Shown: piece by piece, positions 11,801 through 20,701 of the stretch
Layout: each line of letters opens with the position of its first letter
How positions within the stretch are numbered: position 1 is the first letter of the stretch
NCBI GenBank assembly: GCA_963970005.1
Contig: CAXAMN010008591.1
Coordinates: 90,864 to 154,863, forward strand
DNA from: Durusdinium trenchii
Lineage: Eukaryota; Sar; Dinophyceae; Suessiales; Symbiodiniaceae
Length of the DNA: 64,000 nucleotides
Reading direction: 5' to 3'
Program-made: the position numbers and the translations under genes
The notes under the pieces: generated by a model
What the model was told of the DNA's origin: nothing
What the model saw: the letters and a program-made list of their open reading frames with translations, nothing else
Databases searched by the model: none

Positions 11801-12229
11801 AAACATTGTACAGAAGACCTTGTGCGATCTGCTCTTGTTGATGATGAGAATTAGGGTTTGTGTGGGCTGTGAACTTGAGGCAGTCAACATTGAGCAACGC
11901 CCTGGCTCACATCCGATCATGAACTACCTGTGCCCGACCTTACTCCGTGGGAGCTCAATGTGGCTCATTCAGAAAAATGTGCCCTTGACTGGAGAGGCAG
12001 GGCATGAGTTCCAAAGCTCCAGATTCCAAGTCTCTTTGTTGTTCGAATTGAGTCGAGTCCTGTCCTGCCTGGTGAAATGACAGGACCTGTTGCTTACCAT
12101 GGGCGTTCCAGCTCATGGACGCAAGCATCTTCATCATCGAGACCTCCTGAGTGAGATGCCCACTGCCATTTTCAAAGAGAGTGTTTTGAAATCCATGTCT
12201 GGCAATGGGATGCATTTGGCCGTTGTGGG
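8735..12229 (+). CDS. multi-exon C5-cytosine DNA methyltransferase (whole gene span)
   Basis: The proposed product transfers a methyl group from S-adenosylmethionine to C5 of cytosine in DNA. Conserved blocks occur in order in separate + strand exons: motif I (FSGMGTAELAL, 9430), motif II-like (NACDKSEHC, 9774), motif IV with the catalytic Cys (GTECYDVSSMG, Cys codon 10299-10301), motif VI (LLHECTPRF, 10618), motif VIII (GWPVHRPRRY, 10866), a late block (PTLLRGSSMW, 11936) and motif X (SGNGMHLAVVG, 12202). In the family, motif IV is usually Pro-Cys-Gln and motif VI Glu-Asn-Val; here they are Glu-Cys-Tyr and His-Glu-Cys. Joining exons keeps the frame with GT, GC and possibly GA donors. The N-terminus is Ser/Thr-rich and acidic with no recognised targeting domain. 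Whether the enzyme is active is not known. Confidence 0.8.
9004..9047 (+). CDS. short acidic exon of the DNA methyltransferase gene
   Basis: After a CAG acceptor at 9001-9003 the frame encodes ATEEEGEPDSDST. Acidic and short; assigned by position and by the acidic exon (EEPVDDHAVTAED) that follows. Confidence 0.3.
9265..9500 (+). CDS. DNA methyltransferase exon with motif I (SAM binding)
   Basis: The exon follows TGAG and encodes EPVDDHAVTAEDTSQLPSG, a helical lead-in (QWQTDMAQKLWGNPDQVPKQ) and then LLLTSEFSGMGTAELALQEI. Phe-x-Gly-x-Gly is the SAM-binding motif I of C5 methyltransferases. The 3' limit lies near 9490-9500, before a Gly/Arg-rich stretch that looks intronic. Confidence 0.75.
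9747..10060 (+). CDS. DNA methyltransferase exon with motif II/III-like segment
   Basis: It starts after CTAAG with a phase that gives TSLACTCLNACDKSEHCISF, followed by HLNNDIFARLS. This is the position where the family has the acidic motif II residue and the conserved His and Asp-Ile of motif III. A long helical insertion follows (LEAEELMTTSLAEYERSGSK, DKYILDTLGDDLLDKYMNIL), ending before TGA at 10083. Confidence 0.65.
10186..10409 (+). CDS. DNA methyltransferase exon with catalytic motif IV
   Basis: Starts after GGTAG with a split codon and encodes AMHDRACPLPHIALPAMAAQ, then VNVAGTECYDVSSMGAGKGL and a helix rich in Arg/Glu. The Cys in GTECYD is at the place of the nucleophile. The donor is a canonical GTGAGA at 10410, and the frame continues exactly into the exon at 10609. 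Confidence 0.75.
10609..10732 (+). CDS. DNA methyltransferase exon with motif VI
   Basis: In phase with the previous exon it encodes DILLHECTPRFKPEVLERYL, then GDLYTFVRLPLPGETISPHQL. His-Glu-Cys stands at the place of the Glu-Asn-Val motif VI, whose Glu contacts the target cytosine. The donor at 10733 is GC (CTAG|GCCCC). The codon split across the 10733-10865 intron gives Gly, followed by Trp-Pro. Confidence 0.75.
10866..10932 (+). CDS. DNA methyltransferase exon with motif VIII
   Basis: Joined to the previous exon it gives QLGWPVHRPRRYTIGLKKSR. The Arg-Pro-Arg-Arg run matches the Gln-x-Arg-x-Arg motif VIII at the end of the catalytic core. The frame closes at a TGA near 10949, so the donor lies just before. 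Confidence 0.7.
11019..11113 (+). CDS. DNA methyltransferase exon, possible target-recognition region
   Basis: Encodes FTDFVRFGLDLKKLMMSPST and DCSVLYNASEE. It lies between motif VIII and the last motifs, where target-recognition segments are found in this family. The donor is either GA at 11114 (NASEE|GAAGTC) or GT at 11117; both keep the frame into the exon at 11445. Confidence 0.55.
11445..11619 (+). CDS. DNA methyltransferase exon, helical linker
   Basis: After CTAG the frame encodes EVKTKEAMVQRYKKGSGSST, then FEALLPASKQRRLEGYKAMN and KVQEWLSDGREVAPGLQI. Charged, helical. It sits directly upstream of the exon with the conserved PTLLR block. Confidence 0.6.
11880..11996 (+). CDS. DNA methyltransferase exon with late conserved block
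   Basis: Starts after TTGAG and encodes AVNIEQRPGSHPIMNYLCPT, then LLRGSSMWLIQKNVPLTGE. The Pro-Thr-Leu-Leu-Arg block followed by a Leu-Thr-Gly-Glu segment matches the region before motif X. A GC donor at 11997 (GAG|GCAGGG) puts it in phase with the exon at 12084. Confidence 0.65.
12084..12229 (+). CDS. DNA methyltransferase exon with motif X
   Basis: After GACAG it encodes DLLLTMGVPAHGRKHLHHRD, a helix, and SMSGNGMHLAVVGC. Gly-Asn followed by hydrophobic residues is motif X, which closes the SAM-binding fold. It is the last exon I can assign; a further C-terminal exon before 13 kb is possible but not visible. Confidence 0.65.
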
Positions 12230-13028
12230 GTGCCTCCTGATGTGCACAGTCAAGCATGTGCAAATTCAGGCCTGTCTTGTCCTAGATGATTAGGCAGATC
12301 ACTGGAAGCCTGGTGGTGGCTGGCGAATGGAGAGTTTTTTTGGGGGTTCAAGTTCTGGCCTCAGGCTCAGAGTTCCGAAGTTCAACAATCAGCAATGCAG
12401 TTACTACATACTACATATGTGCATTGTGCGTTAGGTTTGTTTGTTTTAATTACCCTGGTTTTCAGCCACTATGCCAGCGGCGTGGAAAGCTCTGGTCTCG
12501 AGTCTCTAGTCTCTGGTTAAGTTGTTCAGCTCACAGTGAAATGCCAGAGGCTAGGTTGCCGGATGGTTGCAGTTTTTTGTCGTCGATGAATTTCTGAATG
12601 GTGCGGCGCGGTCGGTGCGGTCCTTGCCTGCTCCTGAACGAATCGGAACTTATAGACAAACACAGGATTTGACAGGTCTAGCAGTCTAGCTACTGATCTA
12701 AGTAGGCTCTAGCTTTCTAGCGCTACGAATCGGAACTTACAGGATTCTACAGTTCTAGTTCTAGTACGTTCTAGTTCTAGCCTTCTAGCGATATACCAAT
12801 TCGGAATGCACTCCGAGCTGTCCAGCCTTGCAGCACAGCGCAAAAAGGTATGCGGGGCAGCATCCAGGTCATGGGTAGGTAGAGAGCCAAGGGTTATCTT
12901 CATCTTCAGTCTTGAGTTTTGAGGTTCGAAGTTCGGTGTTCAGTTCGGCGCTGTGAAAAGTTGGCAGTTTGCACTTGCACTGTGCTGTGCGCCAATGCTC
13001 AAGAGAGCAAGTCCCAGTGTTGTGAACC
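12230..13028. other. intergenic stretch between the methyltransferase and the next gene
   Basis: No protein-like exon was seen. Short stretches of CTAG/TTCTAG-type repeats lie at 12680-12790. The next gene begins with ATG 13029 on the same strand. Confidence 0.4.
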
Positions 13029-13215
13029 ATGTCGGAAGGCAATGCGGCATGCGCTCTGTCTGTGGATTCACAGATGGTGGGGGCGGTGGGGGAGGAGGAC
13101 ATGATGCCTCCTCTAACAGTGTCATCCAAAGACGGGTCAGAGCCATGCACTTATTGCCCCCAGCGTGTCGAGAAAGACATTGTGGCGTTGTGCAAGAAGC
13201 AGCATGTGAAGGTGA
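13029..13215 (+). CDS. first exon of the large unknown gene, Cys-rich
   Basis: ATG 13029 (MSEGNAACALSVDSQMVG) leads to a segment with Cys-Thr-Tyr-Cys-Pro and two further Cys (KDGSEPCTYCPQRVEKDIVA, LCKKQHVKVMCEEAG). The spacing could bind zinc; no named finger is matched. TGA at 13236. Confidence 0.45.
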
Positions 13216-16200
13216 TGTGTGAGGAGGCAGGGGCATGACTGGCATGACTGTGTGAATGTTGAGTTGGCGGTTGCAAGTTGAAATTCACGAGCTCGCAGGC
13301 TCACAAGCATGTTGTTGCAGTGTTGATTGAAGGCCTAAGGCTCCTGCAGGCCTTCACTTTGCTGCAGTGTTTGTGGTTTGACCCCTGACCCGGCCTGCCA
13401 GGATGGTGCAGCATATCGTGCGCTTTTTGATCAGGCGCGTGAAGCCGGTCCCCAGAGGGTCAAGCAGGTGGAAGCCATCAAGCGAGACGACCCACAGGCT
13501 TTTGGACTTCTGCTGATGGAGTTCAGAACCAAGTCCCCCGGCTTCACTTTGTGTCTTATTTCTCTTCCTGTTCCGTTCCTTTTGGGCTTGCGCTAGATTT
13601 TGCAATTTTGCCAAATTTGGCTGCACTGCGGCTGCCGCTGACTCTTTTCCCAACTGCCTCAGAAACAGAGAGAGATACCACACATATCATCACACATCAC
13701 AAGCCAAGGTGTATGCAGCAAGGTGGGAGAGGGAGGCCAAAGCCAAAGTTCGACTTTGCGGCCTTCTTCTCACAAATGGAGAAGGGTAAACGGGTCTCCA
13801 CTGGCGGCTACCAGGCAGGCTGAGTTGTCTGACCTAATTGCTATCTCGCAAACAATCCCACAATCTTTTGGAGAGTTGAGTTGAGTGGCCTCCATGTGCC
13901 ACTTGCCGGAGATGTGCAGGTGATGAAGGTGTTTGCTGACTATGTGGCCCATTATGGATCACTTCCATACCCGCTGAAGCTTACAACAGAACAGGCGACG
14001 CAAACACCGACAGGTTGAAAGTCGTACGCAATATGTCAAATGCAACGGACTCAACGGAGTACATCATGGATTGACTCAATACACAAAACCAAAAACAAAA
14101 CAAAACTTAGAATACATGGAGATTTGTGGCACTCTGTAGTCACACTACTCTCTCTCTATCTCTATATATATACATTATACATCCTATAGTCCGTAGTCCT
14201 GTAGTCTAGAGTCCGGAGTCTGTAGTATATAGCATGATATAGTTTAAATGTTGGTCAAAATTGTCTATGTCTAGTCTGTCTAGTAGTCTAGCGTGGTTGA
14301 CAAGTTGACCAATGACACTGAATGACACAATGATAAATATTCGACTGTAGTGGGCCTGCAGCGCAGGCCACTAAGCGGTGGCACCACGAGAAGGCGAACC
14401 CGAAGCACCCCCAAGACAAGATCAGGTCGCCAGACGAGAATGGCCTTCCGAACGGACCCTTTGCGCCTTGGTATGAAGCCTGAGCTTAAGCCTTGAGCAG
14501 CCAGCAGCGATCCTTGCGAATCTCAGGTCACGTGACTGTCCGTGACTTTGCACGATTACATCGATAGCTCCAAATACTCTGATTCGAAGTTCATCCTACA
14601 AGAGGGGCAGCGCAAAGACAAACCCTCTTCAACAGTGATTGAGGACATGGAGGACTGCCTGAATTCCCTGGATGCGTGATTTTGGGGTTGATCAGTGTGT
14701 TGTGCCTCAGTGTGGAAAGAGTTCTTGGAATGTGTCACTCAGGTCAGGTCAGGTGCTGTCACCTGTCGATTCTGTCGATGGTTTCTTTTGTGAGTCTGTT
14801 TGAGAGTCGCTTTGTATCCTGTCACTGTCAGAGGAGTCTTGTATTCTTATCATGCTGTGTGTTGTAAGTAGCCATCAGTTTGTGTCCTTCAGGACAGGTC
14901 AGTGATGCCAGTTGTTGCGTCTGATTGCCAGGATGCATTTCGGAAGGCCTCTGCATTGAAGGCAGATGATCCTTTGATGAGCATGCCAGATGTTTTTGAT
15001 TTGACAGATGCGGCCCCCAGCACAAGTGCTCCAGCTTCTGCTCCTGGAAAGAGGGAGTCTGGCTCGTCTGGGCCAGCAGAGGCTGGAGGCCCAAAGAAAC
15101 CAAGCACACGGCCGCAAAAGATCAAGAACCTGAAGGTCCTTTGGCTTACAGTAACTCTTAAGTGGGGGCGGGGGCGGGGGTGGTTCAAAATCCTCATTGT
15201 ATTCTGTAACGCAGGTTCACTGCATGACATCTTCCATCCATCACCATGGTTATCAGCCAGGTAGTGTAGAGGTTTCTTTGAAGTTCAGCAGTTTATCAGA
15301 CCAAGCCAGGTTTCACCTAGACCTCGACCTCTCAAGATCATGGGGAATGTTTGCAGCTGCTGCAGGTCATGATCGAGAAGAACAAGATTTCAACAGCTAC
15401 CAAGATTACCAGTCTCCTAAGTTTTGGGAGAGAAGCCGTGTCCAAGCTCCTTGACCAAAGCATGCGCCTGTTGCATACTGACAGTTACCTTCCTGCTGAG
15501 AAGCACATGATCGAGATTGATGACCTGAAAAAGTTCAGCGTTGAGGAGCTCTCCACTTCACCAGTGGGAACAATGCAGCTCAGGTGGCTACTTACCAATC
15601 TCGTTTTCAGTCCGGCTAGCTTGCCGCAAACTTCCGCCGAGTCAGAGATGTTTCACAACGCAATTGTGAAGCTCATTGACATGGACCCGTTCTTGAGCAT
15701 GCAAGACGACTTCAAAAAGGGGAATTGTGTGGAGCACCTTGACAAGATCGCTGAAGAGCGTCTCGCATGGGTGAATCTGAAGACGGCACCAGCCCCAGTT
15801 GCGCCTGTCAACATCTAATTGTTTGAATTGTTTCCTCACAGCCAGGATCGCAACTCATCATTTCGCAATGATGCAAATGTGATGCAGTGGTCTCATCGCC
15901 ATGCCTTTGAAGCCCAGGAAGCCCAAGTGAAGGCCGCCCTCGACAAGCATTTGCTGCAAGTGAAGAACTTGGAGAAAATTCGTCAATGCCTGCTGTCTTC
16001 TGTGAAAGACTATGAGTCTGAGAAGAAGGAGCTTGAGAAGGCCTGGCACTTGGCAGGCGGTCAAATGTTTTTCTGAAAACGAGCTGTGTGCTTTGCGCCC
16101 AACATAAGTCGACGCAGGCAAGGGACCAGCAGAAGAAAAAGGAAGAGAAAACAAGGACAGCTGAAGCAAAGAAGGCAGCCAGACGTGTGCCTTGTTCTGG

Positions 16201-19200
16201 CTCTAGAGCAAATTTTTGTTGAGGTGGCGTTGGAGTTGGAGTTTCCAGCTGTAGCATTCATTGTTCTGTTCAATGAAATGTGCAGTGTACACTGACTACA
16301 GTGAGGTAGATTTCCATGATTGGGACTTAAGCCAAGCATCTAGCCCTGCATGTCTGACTCAGGCGGCAGCTGCTGCCAAGAAAGCCAGTGCCCAGGGCCA
16401 GGGCAACGGCACCGGCGATGAGCGTCCATCATCGATGCGCGTTAAGACAAATGACGTCACAGACAGCGACTGCAGTACAGTCAAGACCCTCACTAAGTTT
16501 CCACCGCTCAGGCGGCTCAAGGTTGTCACGCTTGAGCCCGATGATGACATTTGCGAGAAGATGGGGCACATGATCAGCAAGCAGGAGGCATTCATCCTGC
16601 GACCAAAGCGTGGCAAGAACCTTCTCAAGCTCATGCATGCAGCTGGGCTGGGCCAGGTATTGTGATTTTACGTTCTTTGTTCTAAAATGCTGAAAAGGAT
16701 GCAACTGGGTTTTGTTTAGAAGGTCACCTGTGTCAATAGGTCACTTTGTGAATTTACTGAGTCAGGAATCCGGGTCCGGATGAGTCAAGTGTTTGTAGAT
16801 TTGCAGTACTTCGCCACAGTGTGTCCACAGTTGCCGATCCTTAGAGAAAGGGAGTACTGGGCGTGGGTTCAGGTGGCTTGTATCTGGTGTGAAAATCTCT
16901 GAGTTGAGGTGGGCAAAGAAGAGGAGGTTTCGGTGGTCAAAGAGCTGGAGGAGTTCGCAAAGCACTTCAAGGAGTCTGTGCAGGATGCTTTGGACAAGGG
17001 TCAAGGGAAGCCACGCAGTTCAATGCTGCTCGATGACACCGAGACCAATGCGTGCATCATGGAGGCCTGTTTTGTTTTTTTTGAGAAGATGTGTGATGTG
17101 ACTGATGTGGGTATAAGCATGTGCCCACTTGTTGGACTTTGCCTGCTGTCCGCTGCCCCCCGCAATGACCCCATGCCATCATGCATTATGCATGCGATTC
17201 CATCTCACTTGGCAGGCCCTCCGGTTTGGAAGTGATGAGAAGGGGCTTTGGCTGGAAGCCACTGACGGAGGAGTGCCGGTGTACGGCTTTCTGGACGTCG
17301 AAACTCTGGATAAGTTTGGCCGCCAAGTGCAGCCTGGCAAGCATCGGATCACTCGAAACGGGAGTCTACGAGTCTGAAAGGCCGACTTTGTGACAGGAAG
17401 GAAGAAGTTTCTGTTGTTCAGTGAAGTGAGTCAATGAGTCGTGGAGTCCTGGGGTCTTGGGGTGACAAAGGTGGTGGATCTTGGTGGGGATGTGAGGAGC
17501 CGAAGGCAGGTAAGGCTGTTAAGTTGGTGCTGACTAAGGTCATCTGGGTCCAATCATCCAATTGTACACACAATTTGAGAGCTTGCTCGGGCCAGGGGAA
17601 TGACACACAAACATGTGAGAGACTTGAGGTATCCTGATGAGAAGGAGTATGTGAAGCAGATTGGCCCAAAGGCAGAGAAGGTGAGAGAGAACCTGCACCT
17701 ATCTGCCGGTGGACTGGCCCAGGGTGAGATCTATGTTGGCATTGAGAATCACGCCATGCCAACAATCCGGCTGCAGCACTCTGGTGGGCGATTGGTGGCA
17801 GCCGCGCGGCCGAGTGAAGTTTCCTAGCTGCACAAGCGAGGCTGCTCACTGCTCACCCTCCCCAACTTCCCAGCCCCAGTCAAACAATATTATCAGTTTC
17901 ATTCCATTCCATTACTGTTTATTGTTGCGCTGCAACAAACACACTTAGATCCATGCTCGCAAGAGCTATATAAGTTTGGAAATTCCAGCGTTGCTGCCAC
18001 TGCAATTAGACCTTTAATGTAATTATACCTTGGCTGAGGGAACGGAAAGGTGAGCGAGTCCGCGACAACAGTATTGTTTGAACAAAGGTGAAACGTAAAG
18101 AAATGGTGTAAACATCTTGCAGGGCAGGTACGTGACTTTGGCGTCCCAAAGTCATATCGCAACACAATGGAAAGGTCTTCGTTGGGCAATGCTTTCCAAA
18201 GTGTTCATTGCCGTCGGTTTGAGCGGTCCCCTGCTGCTGGTCTGTACAAGGAAAGTTGAAATCGGAATGCTTCAAAGGCCAAGTAGTTAATGCTTGTGTA
18301 TTACGGTCAGAGGTCCTTAGGAACAGGATGTGACACACACACAGAAGGGAACCACAAACTACGCCCCACACTCACACCCAAGTCTGAATATATTTGTCGA
18401 CCGCTCACCCACTCTGAGGTGAAGGAGTTCACTGAAGCCAAAGACATGGACACGATTCTGAACTTCATGCGAACAGCTGAGCCAGATGCACTCCCGGCTG
18501 GGAGTGTGCCCTCCTTTCAGGTAGGCCAACTTCTTCCAGGGGATGCTTTGTTCTTGCCCATGGGTGCAGTATATCTCGAGAAGGCGATAAACGCTAACAG
18601 CATCACCCTCAAAGCCACTTGGAGTTCGAAGGGGAAGGAGAGTAGACAGGGATCGAGTTTGTGTCATGGTCACCTCTTCTAACTGGGCACTGATTCTGAA
18701 TCTAAGACTGACCTGACTCGACCTCTGAACTCCAGAGTGTTTTTAAATATGTTTTACTTTATAGTGTCAGGGACAGGTTCAGTGACGTCAGCTTAAATAT
18801 GGTTTTCACCGTCTCAGGTACCCTACCAGCCATTTGACTTTTTGTGCAAGTCCGACTTCCTTGCCTTGAAGACCTTGCTGGGGGAGCCTATCTTTGGCAA
18901 GCCATTTCTGCGGGTCATGAGCGCATACGTTGCAGGCTTGGCATTGGCGCTGCCAACTGGCGAGGTCGGTGATTTGGACAAGCATAAGGATGCTGATGAG
19001 GGCCTGAACTTGGCTGGGGCAAAGCCGAAGCTTGGTTGGAGATAGGGAACACGGCCTGGCGCACAGGTCCGGAATCATACACAGTACACAGTACAGTACA
19101 AACACTTCATTGTTCTGTTCCTTCCTTCCGAAATTCCGAAACATAGTCATTTCGATCTACTAGCCAAGCACGCAAAGCGGAGTTTAGCGGTGACCTTGGG

Positions 19201-20701
19201 ACCCTGATGGCTAATCGCAAGTCTGTGGAACATGCAACGGCGTGTGTCACATACAAATACACAGAGTGTTTGCTGGTTGATGGTCTTTGGAATTAATGTG
19301 AAGTTAAAGGCAATTTGTTTGGTTTGATTAGTCTGTGATTTTGTGTGCTTACCACGCTTTGTGCAAGGAGTCCGGTGGTAGTGAAGAAAGAACAAGCTCC
19401 AACAGACTCTCACCAAAGCCAGAAGAAGAGGGACATCCGCCAGGTGGAGGGTCAGAGTGGTAGGGAGAATGATGTGAAGGCTGCCAGGAGCTCAACAGAC
19501 CCAGAGTCACTTCGCCCAGCTGCGCTCTCTGCTGAGAGTGTCAGCAAATTCACGGACGATGAGATTTTTGCCGCCATCACAGCAGAGCTGAACTTTCTTG
19601 ACACCGATGGTTACTCGATCGGGGACGCGGAGATGGACTTGCTTGTGTCTGCAGCTCTGAGGCATTCCCTTATCCAAGACTATGTGCGTTGGGTCGATGA
19701 TCCTGAGTGGAAGTTTGGGTATGATGATGCTTTGGAGGACCTGAAAGACTTTGTCGCGTGGCTGGAGTCCGAGGAGTCCCACATGGATCTACCTGAGACT
19801 GAGATGCCCAAGGAAATTCCACCTGACAAGGAGGCCCCACGTGAGGAGCCCAAGGAGGCTCCACCCAAGGAGTCCAAGGAGGCTCCACCCAACGAGTCCA
19901 AGGAGGGCCCACCACCCGAGGAGTCCAAGGAGGCCACGCCCGAGGAGTCCAAGGAGGCTCCACCCAAGGAGTCCAAGGAGGGCCCACCACCCGAGGAGGC
20001 CACGCCCGAGGAGTCCAAGGAGGCTCCACCCACACCCAAGGAGTCCAAGGAGGGCCCACCACCCGAGGAGGAGGCTCCACCCACACCCAAGGAGTCCAAG
20101 GAGGGCCCACCACCCGAGGAGCCCAAGGAGGCCACGCCCAACAACTCCAAGGAGGCTCCACCCCAGGAGTCCGAGGAGTCCAAGGAGGCTCCAGCCGAGG
20201 AGCCCAAGGAGGCCCCTCCGCTTGACTTGAAAGAGTGGGAAGCGGCTGAGCGGGAGCGCTTGAGGAAAATTACCATGAGGGGTGATCAAGGCTTGCGTCT
20301 TGATTCATGTTGAGGCAAGTTTTGTGAGTTCCGTTCACGTTCCGTTTCGTTCCCTTTTGATAACGCTTTCAGGTTCCACTTGCTTCCATGCACAAGTTTT
20401 GTTTACTCTGGTTAGTTACCTGGTTGGTAACTACTGGTTTTCCTGGTGCCTGGTTTGTTTCCATTCAATTATATACATTATTAGTAGCAGCCTTGATGCA
20501 GCTTCCACGCAGGATCAAGATGCTGGACAAGTATGTTTTGGGCGAAAGGCTCCCGAAGTTGAAGCTCCTCAGAAAGGAGCTCCTGATTGATGAGCTTGTG
20601 TCACTTGAGAAGGAGTGTCGACTCACTAGGTTTGGACGCGCTGGTTTTTTTTCTCAAAGCACTCTTGGCGCACCAGATGCCAAGAGACAGAAGACTGAGT
20701 A
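13029..20701 (+). CDS. large multi-exon gene of about 18 exons, unknown product (whole span)
   Basis: Start ATG 13029, end TAG 20699-20701 after a basic C-terminus (DAKRQKTE). Between them a series of + strand protein-like exons joins without conflict. N- to C-terminus: a Cys-rich segment; an FDFAAF segment; Lys/Glu-rich helical exons; a segment around GDALFLPMGAVYLEKA that recalls a cupin/JmjC-type strand pattern (weak); and an acidic domain with a Pro-Glu-Ser-Lys repeat. I do not recognise a named family for the whole. The many helical, charged segments suggest a scaffolding or chromatin-associated protein, which is inference only. Confidence 0.5.
13388..13540 (+). CDS. second exon of the large unknown gene
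   Basis: Encodes CQDGAAYRALFDQAREAGPQ and RVKQVEAIKRDDPQAFGLLL then MEFRTKSPGF. Helical and charged. With the previous exon it forms a Cys-rich/helical N-terminal unit. Confidence 0.45.
13715..13822 (+). CDS. exon with FDFAAF segment
   Basis: Encodes GGRGRPKPKFDFAAFFSQ then MEKGKRVSTGGYQ. The basic run followed by Phe-Asp-Phe-Ala recalls segments I associate with a widespread dinoflagellate protein type, but I cannot name it. TGA at 13821 lies just past the likely donor (CAG|GCAGGC). Confidence 0.4.
14350..14478 (+). CDS. exon of the large unknown gene
   Basis: Encodes PAAQATKRWHHEKANPKHPQ then DKIRSPDENGLPNGPFAPWY. The frame is closed by TGA at 14481. Position and strand fit the exon series. 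Confidence 0.4.
14555..14675 (+). CDS. exon of the large unknown gene
   Basis: Encodes YIDSSKYSDSKFILQEGQRK and DKPSSTVIEDMEDCLNSL, followed by TGA 14678. Acidic and helical. The minus-strand frame over the same bases looks like a shadow. Confidence 0.4.
14902..15130 (+). CDS. exon with Pro/Ser/Ala-rich linker
   Basis: Encodes SDCQDAFRKASALKADDPLM then a Ser/Ala/Pro-rich linker ending GPKKPSTRPQKIKNLKV. The Lys-rich end is a possible nuclear localisation patch. A G-rich stretch (GGGGGCGGGGGCGGGGG) follows at 15163-15180. Confidence 0.45.
15351..15815 (+). CDS. one or two helical exons of the large unknown gene
   Basis: Open for 155 codons. It encodes LQVMIEKNKISTATKITSLL, HTDSYLPAEKHMIEIDDLKK, then SESEMFHNAIVKL-type helix and VEHLDKIAEERLAWVNLK. 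A small in-frame intron may lie near 15580-15635, where a Leu/Phe/Pro-rich stretch differs in composition. TAA at 15816. Confidence 0.5.
15845..16065 (+). CDS. coiled-coil exon of the large unknown gene
   Basis: Encodes QDRNSSFRNDANVMQWSHRH, EAQEAQVKAALDKHLLQVKN and SSVKDYESEKKELEKAWHLA. Strong heptad-like Leu/Ala/Glu/Lys pattern. A Lys/Glu-rich exon (ARDQQKKKEEKTRTAEAKKA) follows at about 16116-16190. Confidence 0.5.
16116..16190 (+). CDS. short Lys/Glu-rich exon
   Basis: After CGCAG the frame reads ARDQQKKKEEKTRTAEAKKA then ARRVP. Highly charged helix, continuing the coiled-coil character of the previous exon. Confidence 0.4.
16290..16656 (+). CDS. exon of the large unknown gene
   Basis: Encodes EVDFHDWDLSQASSPACLTQ, an Ala/Lys stretch, VKTLTKFPPLRRLKVVTLEP and KRGKNLLKLMHAAGLGQ. 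The segment LRRLKVVTLEPDDDICEKMG looks like a folded unit. TGA follows at 16663. Confidence 0.5.
16906..17090 (+). CDS. helical exon of the large unknown gene
   Basis: Encodes VGKEEEVSVVKELEEFAKHF, KESVQDALDKGQGKPRSSML and LDDTETNACIMEACFVFFEK. Reading continues past 17090 without coding character. Confidence 0.45.
17210..17376 (+). CDS. exon of the large unknown gene
   Basis: Encodes ALRFGSDEKGLWLEATDGGV, PVYGFLDVETLDKFGRQVQP and GKHRITRNGSLRV, closing at TGA 17375. Beta-rich pattern, unlike the preceding helical exons. Confidence 0.45.
17622..17818 (+). CDS. exon of the large unknown gene
   Basis: Encodes YPDEKEYVKQIGPKAEKVRE, NLHLSAGGLAQGEIYVGIEN and HAMPTIRLQHSGGRLVAAAR, closing at TAG 17825. 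The frame has clear coding character and is on the same strand as its neighbours. Confidence 0.45.
18370..18645 (+). CDS. exon with cupin-like strand pattern
   Basis: Encodes SEYICRPLTHSEVKEFTEAK, MDTILNFMRTAEPDALPAGS, QVGQLLPGDALFLPMGAVYL and EKAINANSITLKATWSS. Gly-Asp-Ala-Leu-Phe-Leu-Pro-x-Gly followed by Glu-Lys-Ala recalls the Gly-Asp-x-x-x-x-Pro-x-Gly pattern of cupin/JmjC folds; metal ligands are not evident, so the similarity is weak. Confidence 0.45.
18820..19020 (+). CDS. exon of the large unknown gene
   Basis: After CTCAG the frame reads VPYQPFDFLCKSDFLALKTL, LGEPIFGKPFLRVMSAYVAG and ALALPTGEVGDLDKHKDADE. It stays open to TAG 19043. Confidence 0.45.
19367..20285 (+). CDS. long exon with acidic helix and PPEESKEA-type repeat domain
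   Basis: About 300 codons. A charged lead-in is followed by a helical domain (FTDDEIFAAITAELNFLDTD, LVSAALRHSLIQDYVRWVDD). About 110 residues of short repeats follow, built from Pro-Lys-Glu-Ser-Lys-Glu-Ala and Pro-Pro-Glu-Glu (19800-20220). The end is a charged helix (LKEWEAAERERLRK). The repeat DNA is (CCACCCAAGGAGTCCAAGG)-like, so three minus-strand frames are also open; these are shadows rich in Trp/Pro or Gly/Ser. The + frame is chosen because it continues into non-repeat domains at both ends. Confidence 0.6.
20505..20701 (+). CDS. terminal exon of the large unknown gene
   Basis: Encodes PRRIKMLDKYVLGERLPKLK, LLRKELLIDELVSLEKECRL and ends GAPDAKRQKTE at TAG 20699-20701. Basic helix and Lys-Arg-Gln-Lys tail suit a C-terminus, possibly a nuclear signal. 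Confidence 0.5.

Noticed and set aside
19670..20289. Minus-strand Trp/Pro-, Gly/Ser- and Leu/Gly-rich proteins
   Set aside because: Shadows of the + strand repeat exon, which alone has non-repeat domains at both ends.
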